Of a DNA stretch of 64,000 nucleotides, positions 1-12,490 are shown piece after piece. Position numbers and translations under genes: made by a program. Source of the stretch: Ooceraea biroi (taxonomy: Eukaryota > Arthropoda > Insecta > Hymenoptera > Formicidae); contig NC_039506.1 of assembly GCF_003672135.1 (NCBI RefSeq), positions 15,314,001 through 15,378,000 on the forward strand, in the 5' to 3' direction. The notes under the pieces were generated by a model. That model made no database searches. It was not told where the DNA came from and was given only the letters and a program-made list of their open reading frames with translations. Position 1 is the first letter of the stretch. The number at the start of each line of letters is the position of its first letter.

Positions 1-370
1 AGCTGGCACCCTGCCGGCGCGTAGTGCGCCCCCGGCCCCTCTTTGTCAGCGCATGATTAAGTCGCTCGTTTATATTTCGCCTGCGAGCGAGACAAAAGCC
101 GCCACCCTTCAGCTTCACTCAGTCTGTCATCCGCATACTCGGCGATCTCCTCGTCTGATCTGGAATTCTCTTGATTTATCCATTCATTCTTGCCGCGCCC
201 CGGCTGTCTCGTGTGCTGATACCGTTTTTAACTTTAATTACTCGCCGATTGCGCGCTCGCGTGTCAGGGGTGACTTATCCGAGTCGCGTCCCTCTGAATT
301 CGCTGCTCGCTACTCCCAACGGCGAAACAAATTTATTCGCACATGGTCTTTATCACGTCTTTTAATTTTT

Positions 371-450
371 TATAGTTATCCATACAGCACAGAAGCCTGC
401 GGCAATGTTGCAACGTTGCCGCAAGCTTCTGTGCTGCATGGATAGTTATA
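371..450. repeat. 80-nt near-perfect hairpin, pre-miRNA-like
   Basis: The two arms pair along the whole 80 nt. The 5' arm contains ATCCATACAGCACAGAAGC and the 3' arm contains GCTTCTGTGCTGCATGGAT. Interruptions are one two-base mismatch near the base, two A/C mismatches and one G-U wobble, and the loop is about 4 nt around 409-412. Spaced single mismatches in an 80-nt stem resemble a miRNA precursor, but the tiny loop is unusual and a small foldback repeat is the alternative. I do not recognise either arm as a known insect miRNA. Confidence 0.5.
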
Positions 451-2252
451 TTTGCACATTAATATTTACATTTGCTTGCAAACATCGCCAAAGATCTGTA
501 TGGAAGCATCAACTTTCCACCGAGAGTCTGACTGAATCGAACGTTTAACGCTTTCATGCAGAATTTCGCTCTCATCGCGGGTCAAAGGTTGATCGGAATA
601 TCGGGGATAGTATCGAGGGATGTGTGGGCATCATGTGCGTTGCTTCATGGACCATCGAATCGCACCCGCGCGCGGGGACTCGACGCTTTTTCCGAGCGAT
701 CCGCGCGGCATTTCCGCGGCAGACCGTTGACCGCGGAATTTCCCTGGAAAATTTCGGCGCGCAGCGGGACACAGAAGTTGCTAAATGGAAACCGTGGCCA
801 AAGTTCCGGCCGATTAAAGGCCGTCGTAAACGAGCCCGTCCACGGCACGCGTCCGCTCGTTCCTCTGCGGTCCGTGCGGATTGCACGCTTTGTCGAACTC
901 TCTCACGTACGCCGAGCGTATTTAACGACGACGACGACGGCGCGGATAGATCGCTCTCGACCCGGCGCCGGGAATTTCGGTTTCCTGCCACCGGATCGAT
1001 GCCGAGAGACGAATAAATGCGCGATCCGGCGAGATTAAACGGTTCGCCGTGCGCGCGACAGCAACTATGTGATGGCCAGGCCAGGGGGACACGGTTGAGA
1101 GAGGGATGTAACAATTCCCTCGAATGTTGCCTATTACATAACTGGAAATGAGTATGCGCGGTACCATTACCACCCACGTCAGCGGGATCCGGCGCAAACA
1201 TCGTGTACGGCCTAGTTAATTTCGCGAGTTGTACATTACGCTCCGGGACACGCGTAGCTCAATTAGGGGCTCGCTTCTTCGAACGCGCCCGCGAGTTAGC
1301 GAGGATAGTTTAGCAAAAAGCAGTGTTTCTCCGCGAACGCACGTATACCTATGCGATTTGACCAACAATACGGATCTCAAAAATAAAAAATCAATCTCTT
1401 TTCAAATAAAAAATCGATCAAAATCGATTTCCCTTTCAGCGTGCGGTTCCAACGTCGTACAGAAAATTCAAAGGAAATTATCTCGAGAGGGAAACCGATT
1501 TCTTGATCGCTTTTACGTAACATCTGGAAACGGCACGTGGATACGGTAAAAGCAGTGTACGTTCCCACGCGTGCTTAATTTAATTTAACTTTCTCAGATT
1601 CACCCGTTATTTATCGTCGATTAATAATCCCGCGTTCACGTGGCCGCGCAACACGCACATGAGCGTATTTGCGTGAAGCAACATACGGTTCTCATGACAA
1701 TAAATTCGGGAAATAAACGCGCGCCCTTTCGCGCGGCGCGCGGGACGGGAAAGCAGACGAGAATCGCACGAATTTGCGCAACGGGATACTCGTTACGTAA
1801 TGGAATCGTACAATCATTGTTGAAATGACGCGGAACAAAGTGCCGGACGCGTTTGAGTGAATTTTGCGCGTCTTTCTTCCTCTCGACCCCTCCGCGTAGC
1901 CAACTCTCACAAAAGTCAATCGGAACACCAATTCGGGGAATCCGCAGTTAATTTGTAACGGGAGAATCTGTTCCAAAAGTTCGAAAGCCGCCGCGATCTC
2001 TCAGAGTTGTACCCTCGACGCCATTCGACGACGACGTTTCGCTCCACTTCGCCCGCCGCGCCGTCGTCAGTCAAAAGTGTATCGCTGAATTATTCACGTC
2101 GCGTTTCCCTCCGTCATTCGTGCCGCCGCTGGTCAGCGCGAGTGACACACAAGATGCCGGCGGATAACGCATCTCTTGTCTCTTGCGAGGGCGGAACTCC
2201 GCCAGCTCGCTTGAATCCAGCATTGCCGAGAGGGGTTGATTAAACGCGAATT

Positions 2253-2372
2253 TATTGTGTGAAACGTAGCAAACGAGAGATTGAAGATAATAAGGAATTT
2301 AGGATAATAAGGAAACAAATAGAAAAATTCTTTATTATCTTCAATCTCTCGTTTGCTACGTTTCACACAATA
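2253..2372. repeat. Inverted repeat, 47-bp arms with 26-nt spacer
   Basis: The left arm (2253-2299) and right arm (2326-2372) are reverse complements with about one mismatch; a core such as GAAACGTAGCAAACGAGAG is mirrored exactly. The spacer is AT-rich and itself repeats the GGATAATAAGGAA theme of the arm end. It directly abuts a TA/TG/GA microsatellite and then a DNA transposon. It could be a recent foldback insertion or an siRNA-generating hairpin; no gene is associated. Confidence 0.8.
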
Positions 2373-2417
2373 TATATATATATGTGTGTGTGTGTATATA
2401 TATACACATATATATAC

Positions 2418-2452
<35 letters not shown>
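2373..2452. repeat. Compound microsatellite (TA)n(TG)n(TA)n(GA)n
   Basis: Uninterrupted alternating TA, TG, TA and GA dinucleotides fill the gap between the 47-bp inverted repeat and the pogo-like element. Confidence 0.9.
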
Positions 2453-2453
<1 letters not shown>

Positions 2454-3361
2454 GAGAATCCCCTATTATGAGATATACTCCTAATATGAGATAATGGGGT
2501 TTCTGTTAAACTAGTGAGCACCATCTGTTAGTTCCACCATGAACTTATTACTCTTGGTGTAAACTGTATTTAGTGAAAAATTCATTGTTCGTTATTGCGT
2601 TTAACCTTTACAAGAAAAGGTTTGTGAAATTGTGAACATGTCAAAGGAACTTGAGGTAAGTCTTTAAACCTTGTTTATTATATAATAAAGAAATGGTTGG
2701 CAATAAATTCAGTATGCAATGATAGAGTAGAATCGTAGTAACAGGAAAATATGCGATTTGTTGAATTGCTTAATTGTAGAGGTTAGATTTTATGATCGCG
2801 AAACCGCTAGGCATGTGGCTCGTATAATGAGATATTCAGGGTACTCTTAATATGAAATAATTATTGCTCGAATATGAAGATTATGTAGTGTAATAAAAAG
2901 GAAGAAAATACTACTTAAGGTTAATGAAAAGTTAATACGAATTTATATTACGAATTTTTGTGTATTTAATTTTTATAGAATCTGACTATAGAGGTTAGAG
3001 AAACGAGAAAGCGTCGACAGTGGAATCGTGAAGATTTGGCGAAGGCTGTGGCAGCAATATTTTTATAAAACTATCTAATAAAGTTTTTTAATTGCAATAC
3101 TGATGTATTTTGCACTTTTAACACCGATTTCTCGAGGTATCTTATATTAGGAGCACACTTTCTCGATCCTGAGTAAAGCTCTTTTTTCAAATTTTTTTAA
3201 TTTTCAGAAAAAATAACATTTAAATTAGATTTTTCATTTCACCAACCTAAAGCTTATTAAATTCTCTTCAAGATAACGTATTACATTTTAAAATTCTGCC
3301 TATAGATTTCCTTACATTCGGCAAAATCGATATGGTATCTCATAATCGGGACTTTCCTCTA
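2450..3361 (+). mobile_element. pogo/Tigger-like DNA transposon, degenerate
   Basis: The ends form imperfect terminal inverted repeats of about 25 bp: the left starts AGAGGAGAATCCCC and continues to TTATGAGATA, and the right end reads TATCTCATAAT then CGGGACTTTCCTCT. Motifs like AATATGAGATA recur inside. The interior contains a tiny two-exon reading frame (2638-3068) whose product begins like a helix-turn-helix transposase N-terminus. The pogo/Tigger assignment is an inference from that basic psq-like stretch and the element size; I could not define a clear target-site duplication. Confidence 0.5.
2638..3068 (+). pseudogene. Truncated transposase N-terminus with intron
   Basis: An ATG in the element interior starts a 6-codon exon (2638-2655, MSKELE) ending at GAG|GTAAGT. 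An acceptor TTTTTATAG at 2978 leads in frame to a 29-codon exon ending at TAA (3066-3068). The second exon encodes a basic stretch with ETRKRRQWNREDLAKAVAAI, resembling the start of a psq/Tigger DNA-binding helix. The catalytic DDE domain is absent, so this is a truncated or internally deleted remnant. The splice sites look intact. Confidence 0.35.
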
Positions 3362-6291
3362 CTATTTTGTTATTATATTAATGTATATAATATTATAAAA
3401 TTATATAATATTTTATAATATTATTATGTTAAATATAATTTTAATAAAATATGTAATATATACATAATATATTATTCTCTAATGTGAGATATTATTATTA
3501 ACTTTACTATTATTATATATAACAACGTCGGCGGTTATTGAACTCCTCAAGTCCGTGAAACAATTTCTCTCGTTTCGTTCTGCGATGTCGCACTGTAGAA
3601 GGAACAGACTCTCTTCACTCTTCGTTACAAAATCAAACTTGAAACGTCGCAAATTAGAGACCGCGTAGGTAAAACGAGCCGTTCCGCGGTGTCGGAAGTG
3701 AGAAAAAAGAAGAAGCTCCGGAAGACGCGGGGATTGCATCTGAATAAAAATTTGGAAAAACCATCGTAGTCGTCGTTCATCGTCCTCTTCGAAGACGGAG
3801 CGGAACGTGTCTCGAAAGCGACATACCGACAACCTAATGACTACTCGGTCCGCAAAGGCAGACGGATTTCCCCGGACGCGATTAAATAAACTCTCGTATC
3901 TCAGTTCACGATGTTCACGGCACGTCAGTGCAAGCCTGCCTCCATCCCCTTTTTCTGCCCGATAATCAAAGGCCTTCCGTCCCCGCGGTTCCGTGGACAA
4001 AGCGAGCACGTACTCCACAAGGGCGCGGTGGGCATCTCCGAGAGCGCCTTTTGCGGTACTTCTTCCACCGCAAGGACGGGGGTTAGCTGTAAAAGTGAGG
4101 AGAAAAACTCCTCCTCAGCGCAGCGCTCAGGAAAATTCCGTGCAAGTCATCACGCGCTCGCTAGCGAGCAGGAGCTCGATATATGATATTATAATAACAC
4201 ACAGCTGTGCATAGTTGCTTAATATAATAATAATAATAATAATTAATTTTGAATTAAGCGAGCACGTTGTAATTATGATGTCCGAGTGTTTGCTTAATGT
4301 GTACATTTGTGATGCGTGAAAATACACTGTATACACACTGTAAATGTACAAACGTTAAATTATTCCGACAATATTCCGAGCTATCGAGTGCGATCATTTG
4401 CTCGCGCAATTGCTCGCGAACGGCAAGACTCGCGAGATTGGAGGATCCGAATTTCGCTGCCGGTATGCATGAGAAACTTCAGAAAACGACGTCAATGAGG
4501 GCGCGTTTCGCTGGGAAGAAAACGCCGGCGAAATTTCACCGGTTCCTCCGCGAAGAGGCCGAGTTGAAAATTCAGTTCGGTCGCGCCGAAGAAAGCGGAT
4601 TAAGGTACAATGCAATGTCGGTCGATCGTACGTGGATTACTTTACGGAGATACCTAGAATACTCCTATGAAGTCCACCGGAAAAAGACCTGCATGAATCC
4701 ATGTTCGCGAGAAATCCTCGCGCGGAAGATTTATACGCGAAATCCGCGTCGGAGCTACGCTGGTTAACGGGTTAGCTCGTGTATCTTGCGAAACATCTAT
4801 TAAGGGTGCATCGGCGAATGGGATGAGACGTAACAACGATAGGACGATTTACCGGCCCGATCGCACGCCGCGCCATTTTTCATCCCTTCAGCGTGCGCGG
4901 TGCGAAGAATTATCGGGGGATATGTACATCAGTCTTGCCGACGCTAAAGCGTATTTCATGCATGGAAAATTCTGCATTTTGATAACTTTTCTTTCATTTA
5001 AACGAACACTTTCGCCACGGCAAGAAGCTTCAAAATTATTGAGGAGATTGCGCAACGCACGCAACGTATAATAAATTCATAAGAATTCGTAGCAATTGGG
5101 AATCCACGCAAATAGAGTTCCAAATAAAACTGCTAGAATTATTTTTAATTTTAATAAACCATTTTAATAAACTGTCGTATATTTCAATTATTCACATTTT
5201 AATTATTTTAATAAATTTTCATATATTGTAGTTTGAAAAATTGTTTGCTCATTATAATATAATACTTGTGTTACTTTAATTCTTTTCGCGAAGTTTATAT
5301 ATTTTTTATATTTTAGAGTTACGCGTCTCAAAGTTGCTTTCTAATTAACAACTGTAATGAACATGTAGTCGGCGGGATTAACGGTGAGACGGTGGCGCAA
5401 AGGAACGGCAATTACGGCTTGCCGAAGCAATTGCATCCAGTCCATTGGCGTCCAGGGAAGGTATCGGCAAACGCCAAGGGAGCCAAAGAGCCCTTTTGCT
5501 AATCCTGCTTCGGTACACCTTGATACCGATTGCTTTAATGCCCAATTACGTATGCGCGCAGTCGCGCACAATCGGCGCGTAACTCCGTTTGGGCAGGATC
5601 AGATTTTGTTCCCGGTCGAATCCAGCGTCATTTCGGTCCTCCACTCGATCGGCCGGCGTTAATCCTCTATAAACTACACGCTGTCGAGCCCTTATCAGTA
5701 CGCCCGTATCCGATCGGGCCTACCGAAAATTCATAGCGACCGATTTATCACGGATTACACGCCCGGAACGCGCGTATACGTGCCTCGTACGCGTTTAACG
5801 ACGCTCGCGTCTGACCACGCGCGGTCCTCGACTACTGTGGAACGCGATTTTCGTGAATAAATCGGTATTTACGAGAAAATATAGATAATGTGTGATGTAT
5901 AGCGCGATGCGATGAAAAAGGAAATAGACGCACGCAGATGAAAAATAAAGTAATTGTTAATGCATATGATTGAAGACAGAAATTAAATAAAAATTAGTTT
6001 TATGTACAAAGGCGAGGGCAAAGGGGATGAAAATTCTGTCTTCGCGATCGCGGTAGTCTCTGCGGGATTTCACGTCGTCGGCGGTGAAGGATATTCTGAA
6101 TTCGCGAAGGTATCTTTAACGTCACTTCCCGCGCGCACGCTCTTTGGGGATGAACAACCCCCAACGGAAGCGAGTGATAACAGACGACACGGCGACACGG
6201 CTCGATGGTGCATCCCCTATTACCAACGCAATTTCGGATACGGATTTCACGTTGACGCGTCTGTTTTCGCCTCTTTCTGCCTCCCTCTTGT

Positions 6292-6296
<5 letters not shown>

Positions 6297-6339
<43 letters not shown>
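6297..6339. repeat. (CT)n microsatellite
   Basis: About 21 uninterrupted CT units inside the upstream CNG intron. Frames through it give artefactual Ser-Leu or Arg-Glu repeats on both strands. Confidence 0.95.
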
Positions 6340-6343
<4 letters not shown>

Positions 6344-9300
6344 CATTCGCGTTTTGCCTCGGCTCGGGGCTTTTGAACGTCACGCTCCCTCGACGCCGGA
6401 GCGCATCGCGAGGAAGCCGCGCGGCAAATAGATGGAATAACGCGGCTTCCAATATCTCCCCTTTTACCTTCGATCCCTTTTCTTCCCTCCGGCGTCGCGC
6501 GCTTACACCCCCTTTCCACTCACTGCCGCGAGTTCCACTGTATATCTCACGTGGAGTCGAGTCGAGTCGAGAGAACGACCGTTTCCGGACGCCGAGGAGC
6601 GCTCTCGCTAAATCACCCCACGTCTATCCAATTCGTCGTATTCATAAATAAAGCCCCCGCGTGCCCGTATTGCGCCTAGCCAGGGGTTTAACGGCCGCCG
6701 GCTGGTGCCGATGCGCACGTGCGGCGAAAGGGTGGCGAACGCAGCCGCGGGATCTCCGGAGAGAGCCGTTTCGGGGCGAAATGCCGGAGTTACGGCACCA
6801 CGGAGGTGGCTGTATCAATTCTATTTGCGTTTGCGACGCGGAAGCCCGTTGATTCGAGAAGCCCATCGATCCGCCGCGTCGAAATTCACTTTCAGCCCGC
6901 TACCTGCCGAACTGCGAGATAAAGCGAGAGAGGCAGATAAATAGAGATAGAGAGAGAGAGACAGACAGAAGAATTGCTTTAGCTTTGTCACGTTCGTCCC
7001 GCCATTCGCGAAATGAATTATCGATTGAAATCAAAGTGGTCTTTAGATATTTACGAGAGCTCTGCAGGCGGAAGTGCGCGTCGAGAAATCGTCCGTTCTT
7101 CCGTCCCTCGCGTATAGCCGAAGCACCCTCACGGAATTTGTCGAGGCACTCGCGAACGAGACAGCGACGTTGTCTCGCGACAAACGCGAGTGCCGCTGTG
7201 ATTGCTCCGCGACGCGAGCAAGAGGGATGATAATGTAGCCTCGCGACACAGAAGGGAAGATAGAAGGCGTGTTGCTGCTGCTGCTGCACGCCACTCTCGA
7301 TCCCGTAACGCGCGGCGAAGTAATTTAAATACTAATCTCCATGACAGGACACGTTTCAATGTTACCGGATTAATAAAGGGGCGCGCCGTCCCGCGGCACG
7401 AATTACGGAAAGTTCCAAAGCGAAACTTGAAATTGCGCCACCCGCGCCGAGATCCGAATAAATACAAGTTCGAATTAAGCGTCGTATAATACAGCGACGC
7501 GCCGGGAAATTTACCCCGAGAGTGACGAAAGGGAAATTATCCGCGTATATGGACCGGCCACGTGAAAGGAGAGGAATTAACTTCAAAGGCACGAAGAGGA
7601 TGAACTCGTTCAAAGCCCACCCTCCGATTCATCGGGGAGATGATCCGATAGTTCCGAACGACGGAATTCCGGGCATTCCTTTCGCCGCGGAAAAATATGC
7701 ACAAACTTTCCGCACCTCCTCGATCAAAATCGCTCGCCTCAAGGCAGTCGAGGCACCCCTACCTCTCTCAAGTATCTTTTTGCTCGTAGCGAGTCAGAGG
7801 TACGCGTTTTCCCTCTCCCGACGCGCATTCCGCACCGCGGCGGAATTCACAACGGACATCCAGTCGACCTGGAAAAACTCGGGGATAATCGCGGCGGGAA
7901 ACGGGGGAAACTCGAGTCGCCAAAGAGAGCGCGCAGTATAATGCAGCGGCGAGCGGAATATCGCGTTTCGCGATAACAATGAGGAGCGAATCCGCCATAA
8001 TGGGACGGCACGAAGCAGTGCGGCGTGGCGCGGCGCGACGTGGCGTGGTGTACGCTCGTTTAGAATTCTGTGATAATTAACGCGACTACGTTCCCCCGAT
8101 TAATTGGCCCGGGAGACCATCGCGGAAATTAATCCCGGAGGCAGTGCCGCGCGGAAAGGCACGCTGGCGGAATTTCGAAAGCAAAAGCGCCGCACGGACA
8201 ATCGCGTTCCCGTTTCGGAAATATTTGCTGAGTACACCTTATTAAAATCGCCGAAGGCCGAAGCAATCGGCACGCCCGGGGGATGTGTGTTCCTGTTTTT
8301 CCTCTCCACTCGATTGCAATGAAATCCGCGTGTGCCGGTCATATTTTCGTCGACAAAAGGGACTCGTGCGGCATTCTCTCGATGACACAGCGATCGGAAT
8401 AAAAAAAGCGGGGAAGGCGGAAAGGGAAGAGACTCAGAAATGGCATCGCGACGGACAGAGTGCGGGCCGGGTGGAATTTTCGTTTCGCCGAACCACAGGG
8501 TGCAGGGACAACGGGCGCATTTTTTCCTCTTTCCCCTTTCTCCTCGGTTTTCCTTTTTTCTTTTTTTCGATCTCTCTTTTTCGTCCTCCGGCGATGATTT
8601 ATGGGGACGGCGCGGACGGTCTGCCGCTGTCTTTACTTTTATTACGTGCAAACCATTTACAGACGCCGTTCATTAGGGGGAGTGCCTTGATCGAGTGGAC
8701 TGAAAGGAAAGTAATGACGTGCTCGTGGAGGCTATTGGTAACATGGAACAAGGTCGTTAAGACCGTGTCCCAGGGAGGATCCATCGATCTTCCGGAGCCT
8801 CGTCTCCGACTGTCAGTTTCAGGTTGCACGTTCGGGCACAGACAGCGTCGAGGCGCGCCGAGATCGAGGAGCGAGACTAACGAGGATGAGACGAAAAAAA
8901 CAGTAATTTTTCAAGCGGTATCCCACGCGAATTTGTTGGGGGTGGAAGGGCGGCAAGGGAAGACAGAAAGATGGAATTACTCGCGTAATTATCATACGCT
9001 CTTTTCGTGTGCCTCCCCCTCATCAGGTCGTGATTAGTGAAGGCTTCCGCTCGACGTATCAGCATTTCGATCTCTCGAATCGCAAATCTGATCTCCGCAA
9101 GTCGAAGCTTGCCGAGGAATGACAGCACCTTCCGGTGGGCGAATTAAAAATGCAAATTTGCATCTCAGAAGAGAAGGAAAAGACAGCGGCGATTCTTCCA
9201 GCTTTATCCTTCACCCTCACTCCTCCTCAAATATTGTCGTTGAGTGTGGTCTCCGCAATTTTAATCGCGAACTGAAAAAGGAGCAAGCTAGCACGGCGGG

Positions 9301-9754
9301 TGACCTCGTAAAAAGGTGAACCCGGCGACGTTATACGAGCCGGAGAATCTCAGCGTCGACGTTAGGTACATCCCTTAACGCGATCGTTCCGCGCGCAGGG
9401 CGTCGTCCGCGCGTTAACGTTCGCCGTAACGTCCATGCCGGGCTTTACGTCTGTTCCGACGGTACGTACGCGCCCGAAGCTCTTGCATCCACCCATCCAC
9501 TCACCCACCCTTCCCGTGGCACGGTTCGACGAACCCGCTCGGAAAAATGATCGGATATGCGGCGGAGGATGAACGGGCGCCGGCTGGATCGCGGCCAGGG
9601 AGAGTCTTCTCGCTCCTTTGACCGCTCCATCGGCCGAATCCGGGCCGCTGTATATCATCGATATCGCGGTCTGTGCCCCCTTTTCCCCTTTCCTCCTTTC
9701 TCTCGCCGTCCCGTTCGGATTCGCCGGTGAATCCCGGCAAACTAAATCGTCGAC

Positions 9755-9780
<26 letters not shown>
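9755..9780. repeat. (GA)n microsatellite
   Basis: About 13 perfect GA units. Confidence 0.95.
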
Positions 9781-9786
<6 letters not shown>

Positions 9787-12490
9787 AATACGGGGAGGAA
9801 GTTAGATTGCGCCGACGGGGTGGGCGAAGGGGGGTACGGGCTGCCGGTCGGTCGGGCCGGAAGAAGCCCATTTCCGATGGAGACCAATCCCTCTTCCTTG
9901 TCAGTCAAGCGAGGCGAGGCCACTCGCGAAGCACATATCCCTGTTATATCCCTATTTTCAGGGGATGTCGAATCTCGCGCTCACCTAGATCCGATCGCAG
10001 CGCGAACCGGAACTCGATCCGAGAAATACCTGGGGTTGATTGCTCGCGCGGGTGCATCGGCGCGAAACGACGGCAACCACCCCTGGAGCGGAACCGGGGT
10101 CGACCACCACACCTACCCTTCCCCGGTGGCGGCAGCGAGCGAGCGTACCGAAAAATTAAATCGCCGCAGCGAGCACCGCAGTGCGGGCTCTCGGGTTTGA
10201 GCGGCCGCGAAGAGAGAACCGGAAGGAGACCTCGGAAATGCGAGGCTCGCGGGAGAAGCGGCCGACGCATCGCGAAAGCCGATGCGGTGCGCTCGATTAA
10301 ACGTGTCATGCGATTTTATGCCATCGCGCCGTGAGTTTCCGTGACGGCGGAAGTAAGTCACTCGATAAAATAAAGATAAAGACGCGGGAATGTTTATTCC
10401 CGACGATTAATTAAATTCGAATGTAAATGAGCGAGAGATCGCGAAAGATTTTGTAGTTTCCAAATCAACATTTTTATCGATCATTCGATCGATATCGCGC
10501 ACCACGGGAAGGGGCAGAATAAACGACTCTTTCCAGCAAAGAAAGAGAGAGAGAAAGAGAGACGAACGGTTGTATTCATGAACGCAATCGCTCGTGGTAA
10601 TTTGACAAAGAAACGCGTTTTCCCTTATCGGTTCCGCGGCTCCTTGCGTGCTCGATTGAATATCGAACGTTGAATATTTAACGTTGGATAGCAATTGGCA
10701 TTCGGAAACAGTTTGACGTTGCATTTCTTGATATGCACTCCTCGCTCTCTTTCGGGTTGCCTGCAGCCATCCATATTTATAGATCTTTAGGACGTGCGAA
10801 GCGAACATCGGCGTGGCCGCGCGCGGATTCCGCGCGGATCAACCCGCCAACGGACGCCACCCCCTAGCAACGCATCCCAGCGCGATCGCGTCCCGATGCA
10901 TCCTCGTCGCCGTCGCAATTACGCGCCGCTCCTCTCCGCTTCCTTCCGTCTGACATATTTTCGCATCGCGGAATCCCCAGCATGATTCATGCGAATATGC
11001 TTCTCTGTTTAGCCCGGCAACACATTTGCTCAGTGCCGCTTGTTATCCGGAAGTTTAGCTGAAACCAACTACGTGCCGCGCTCTCCGCGTCACCTCGAGC
11101 GGAAATACGCCGTGCTTTACGGAACCGCATTCCGCGAGTGAACCCGCTTGGCACGGCGAGCACGTATCGCACGTTACTCTCTCAATTTCCCCCCTTGGTG
11201 AATTTTTATTTTGCATACACCTCCGCAAACACCGTGCGCGCAATGATCGACAATGGAAACGCCCGCTTCTGAAATTAGGCTTCGACTAGTTTTTAATAAA
11301 ACTTGCTGCGGCGAATACTTGCTCCGAATGCTTCATGTAAAATTTTAATATGCATGGAATTATTCGTGTACAATTGGATATCGTGTCCAGTATTCGTCGG
11401 TAAAATATTTACAACGATCTAAAATCATTCACAATTTTCTTGTCTCTTTGAGATCTTATTATCAATCATGATTGTTATTACGTTTCTGGCGGCATATAGA
11501 TAATCAACTTTATCTCGACGAGTTTTGTTCATTTCAAACTGCCTCGCCTTCCGGAAATTGAATATCTTTGATCGCATGAATATGCAGCACTGGAAACGCG
11601 CTCTCATATAATAATTACAACCGTATCTTAGTTTTCCGTTTCACTGCATCGCTATCGATGACCCGTGCAGCGAATGGATACGCCATGATATGGCTGCATT
11701 AACAGATTCGATCGACGCCTTTCTCGCCTTTCTCGAGATGGAAAGAAATGATTGCAGAGAGAATTTCTCATTCTCCATTTTAATTAAGTGATAACGCCGG
11801 CGGCCTTCATCTCGACAGACTCCTCGCGAGAAAGATAAATATATTGTTCCATATAAAAGACTCGTTACCAGCTTGTAAACATATTATCTGGCAATTAGCT
11901 GACACAACAATGGATATAATTGAGACGCTCGGGACGTCAAAGGCGCTTTCGAATGTGAAGAATTTCAATGGCGGTCCATAAAGCAATATCCTCGTATCGC
12001 GATTCTATTGCGCAAAACTTAATTCCACGACTTTGTCGGGGCTTCATTCGCGGATTTATCGAGGTACCGCGCGGCTCACCCGATACCTGGTTTTATCGAC
12101 ATTAATTGCCGAAATCGACCGCGAAGATTAATACTCCCGCGGAACATTTCAACGGTATAATGGCGCATTATCTCGTTGCAGAAACGACGCGCACGGGGAT
12201 GGATCCGCGAGCTTCCCCGATGTTAAAATGATAATTAATTGCAATCGAGCATGCGGCATGCACGATATTGTGCGTGATTAGTCGATGGTAAATTAATACC
12301 GCGCGTTTTGTGCGCGAATAGATTGCGGAACGGACTTTGCGGTCAGCGCGCAAAAATCTCACGATCAACTGGCGTATCTCGCCGAACTATCGGAATTATT
12401 GCGCGAATATATTATAACTGTATGCGCCGATGCTGTGTGTGTGTGTATATATATGAACGATATGAAGTTTGGTCTTCCCTCTCACCGCTC

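Noticed and set aside
8285..9037. 250-codon + strand frame
   Set aside because: Compositional openness, with Phe/Ser runs from T-rich sequence; no homology recognised.
9618..10334. 238-codon + strand frame
   Set aside because: Includes a translated (GA)n repeat and overlaps other open frames on both strands.
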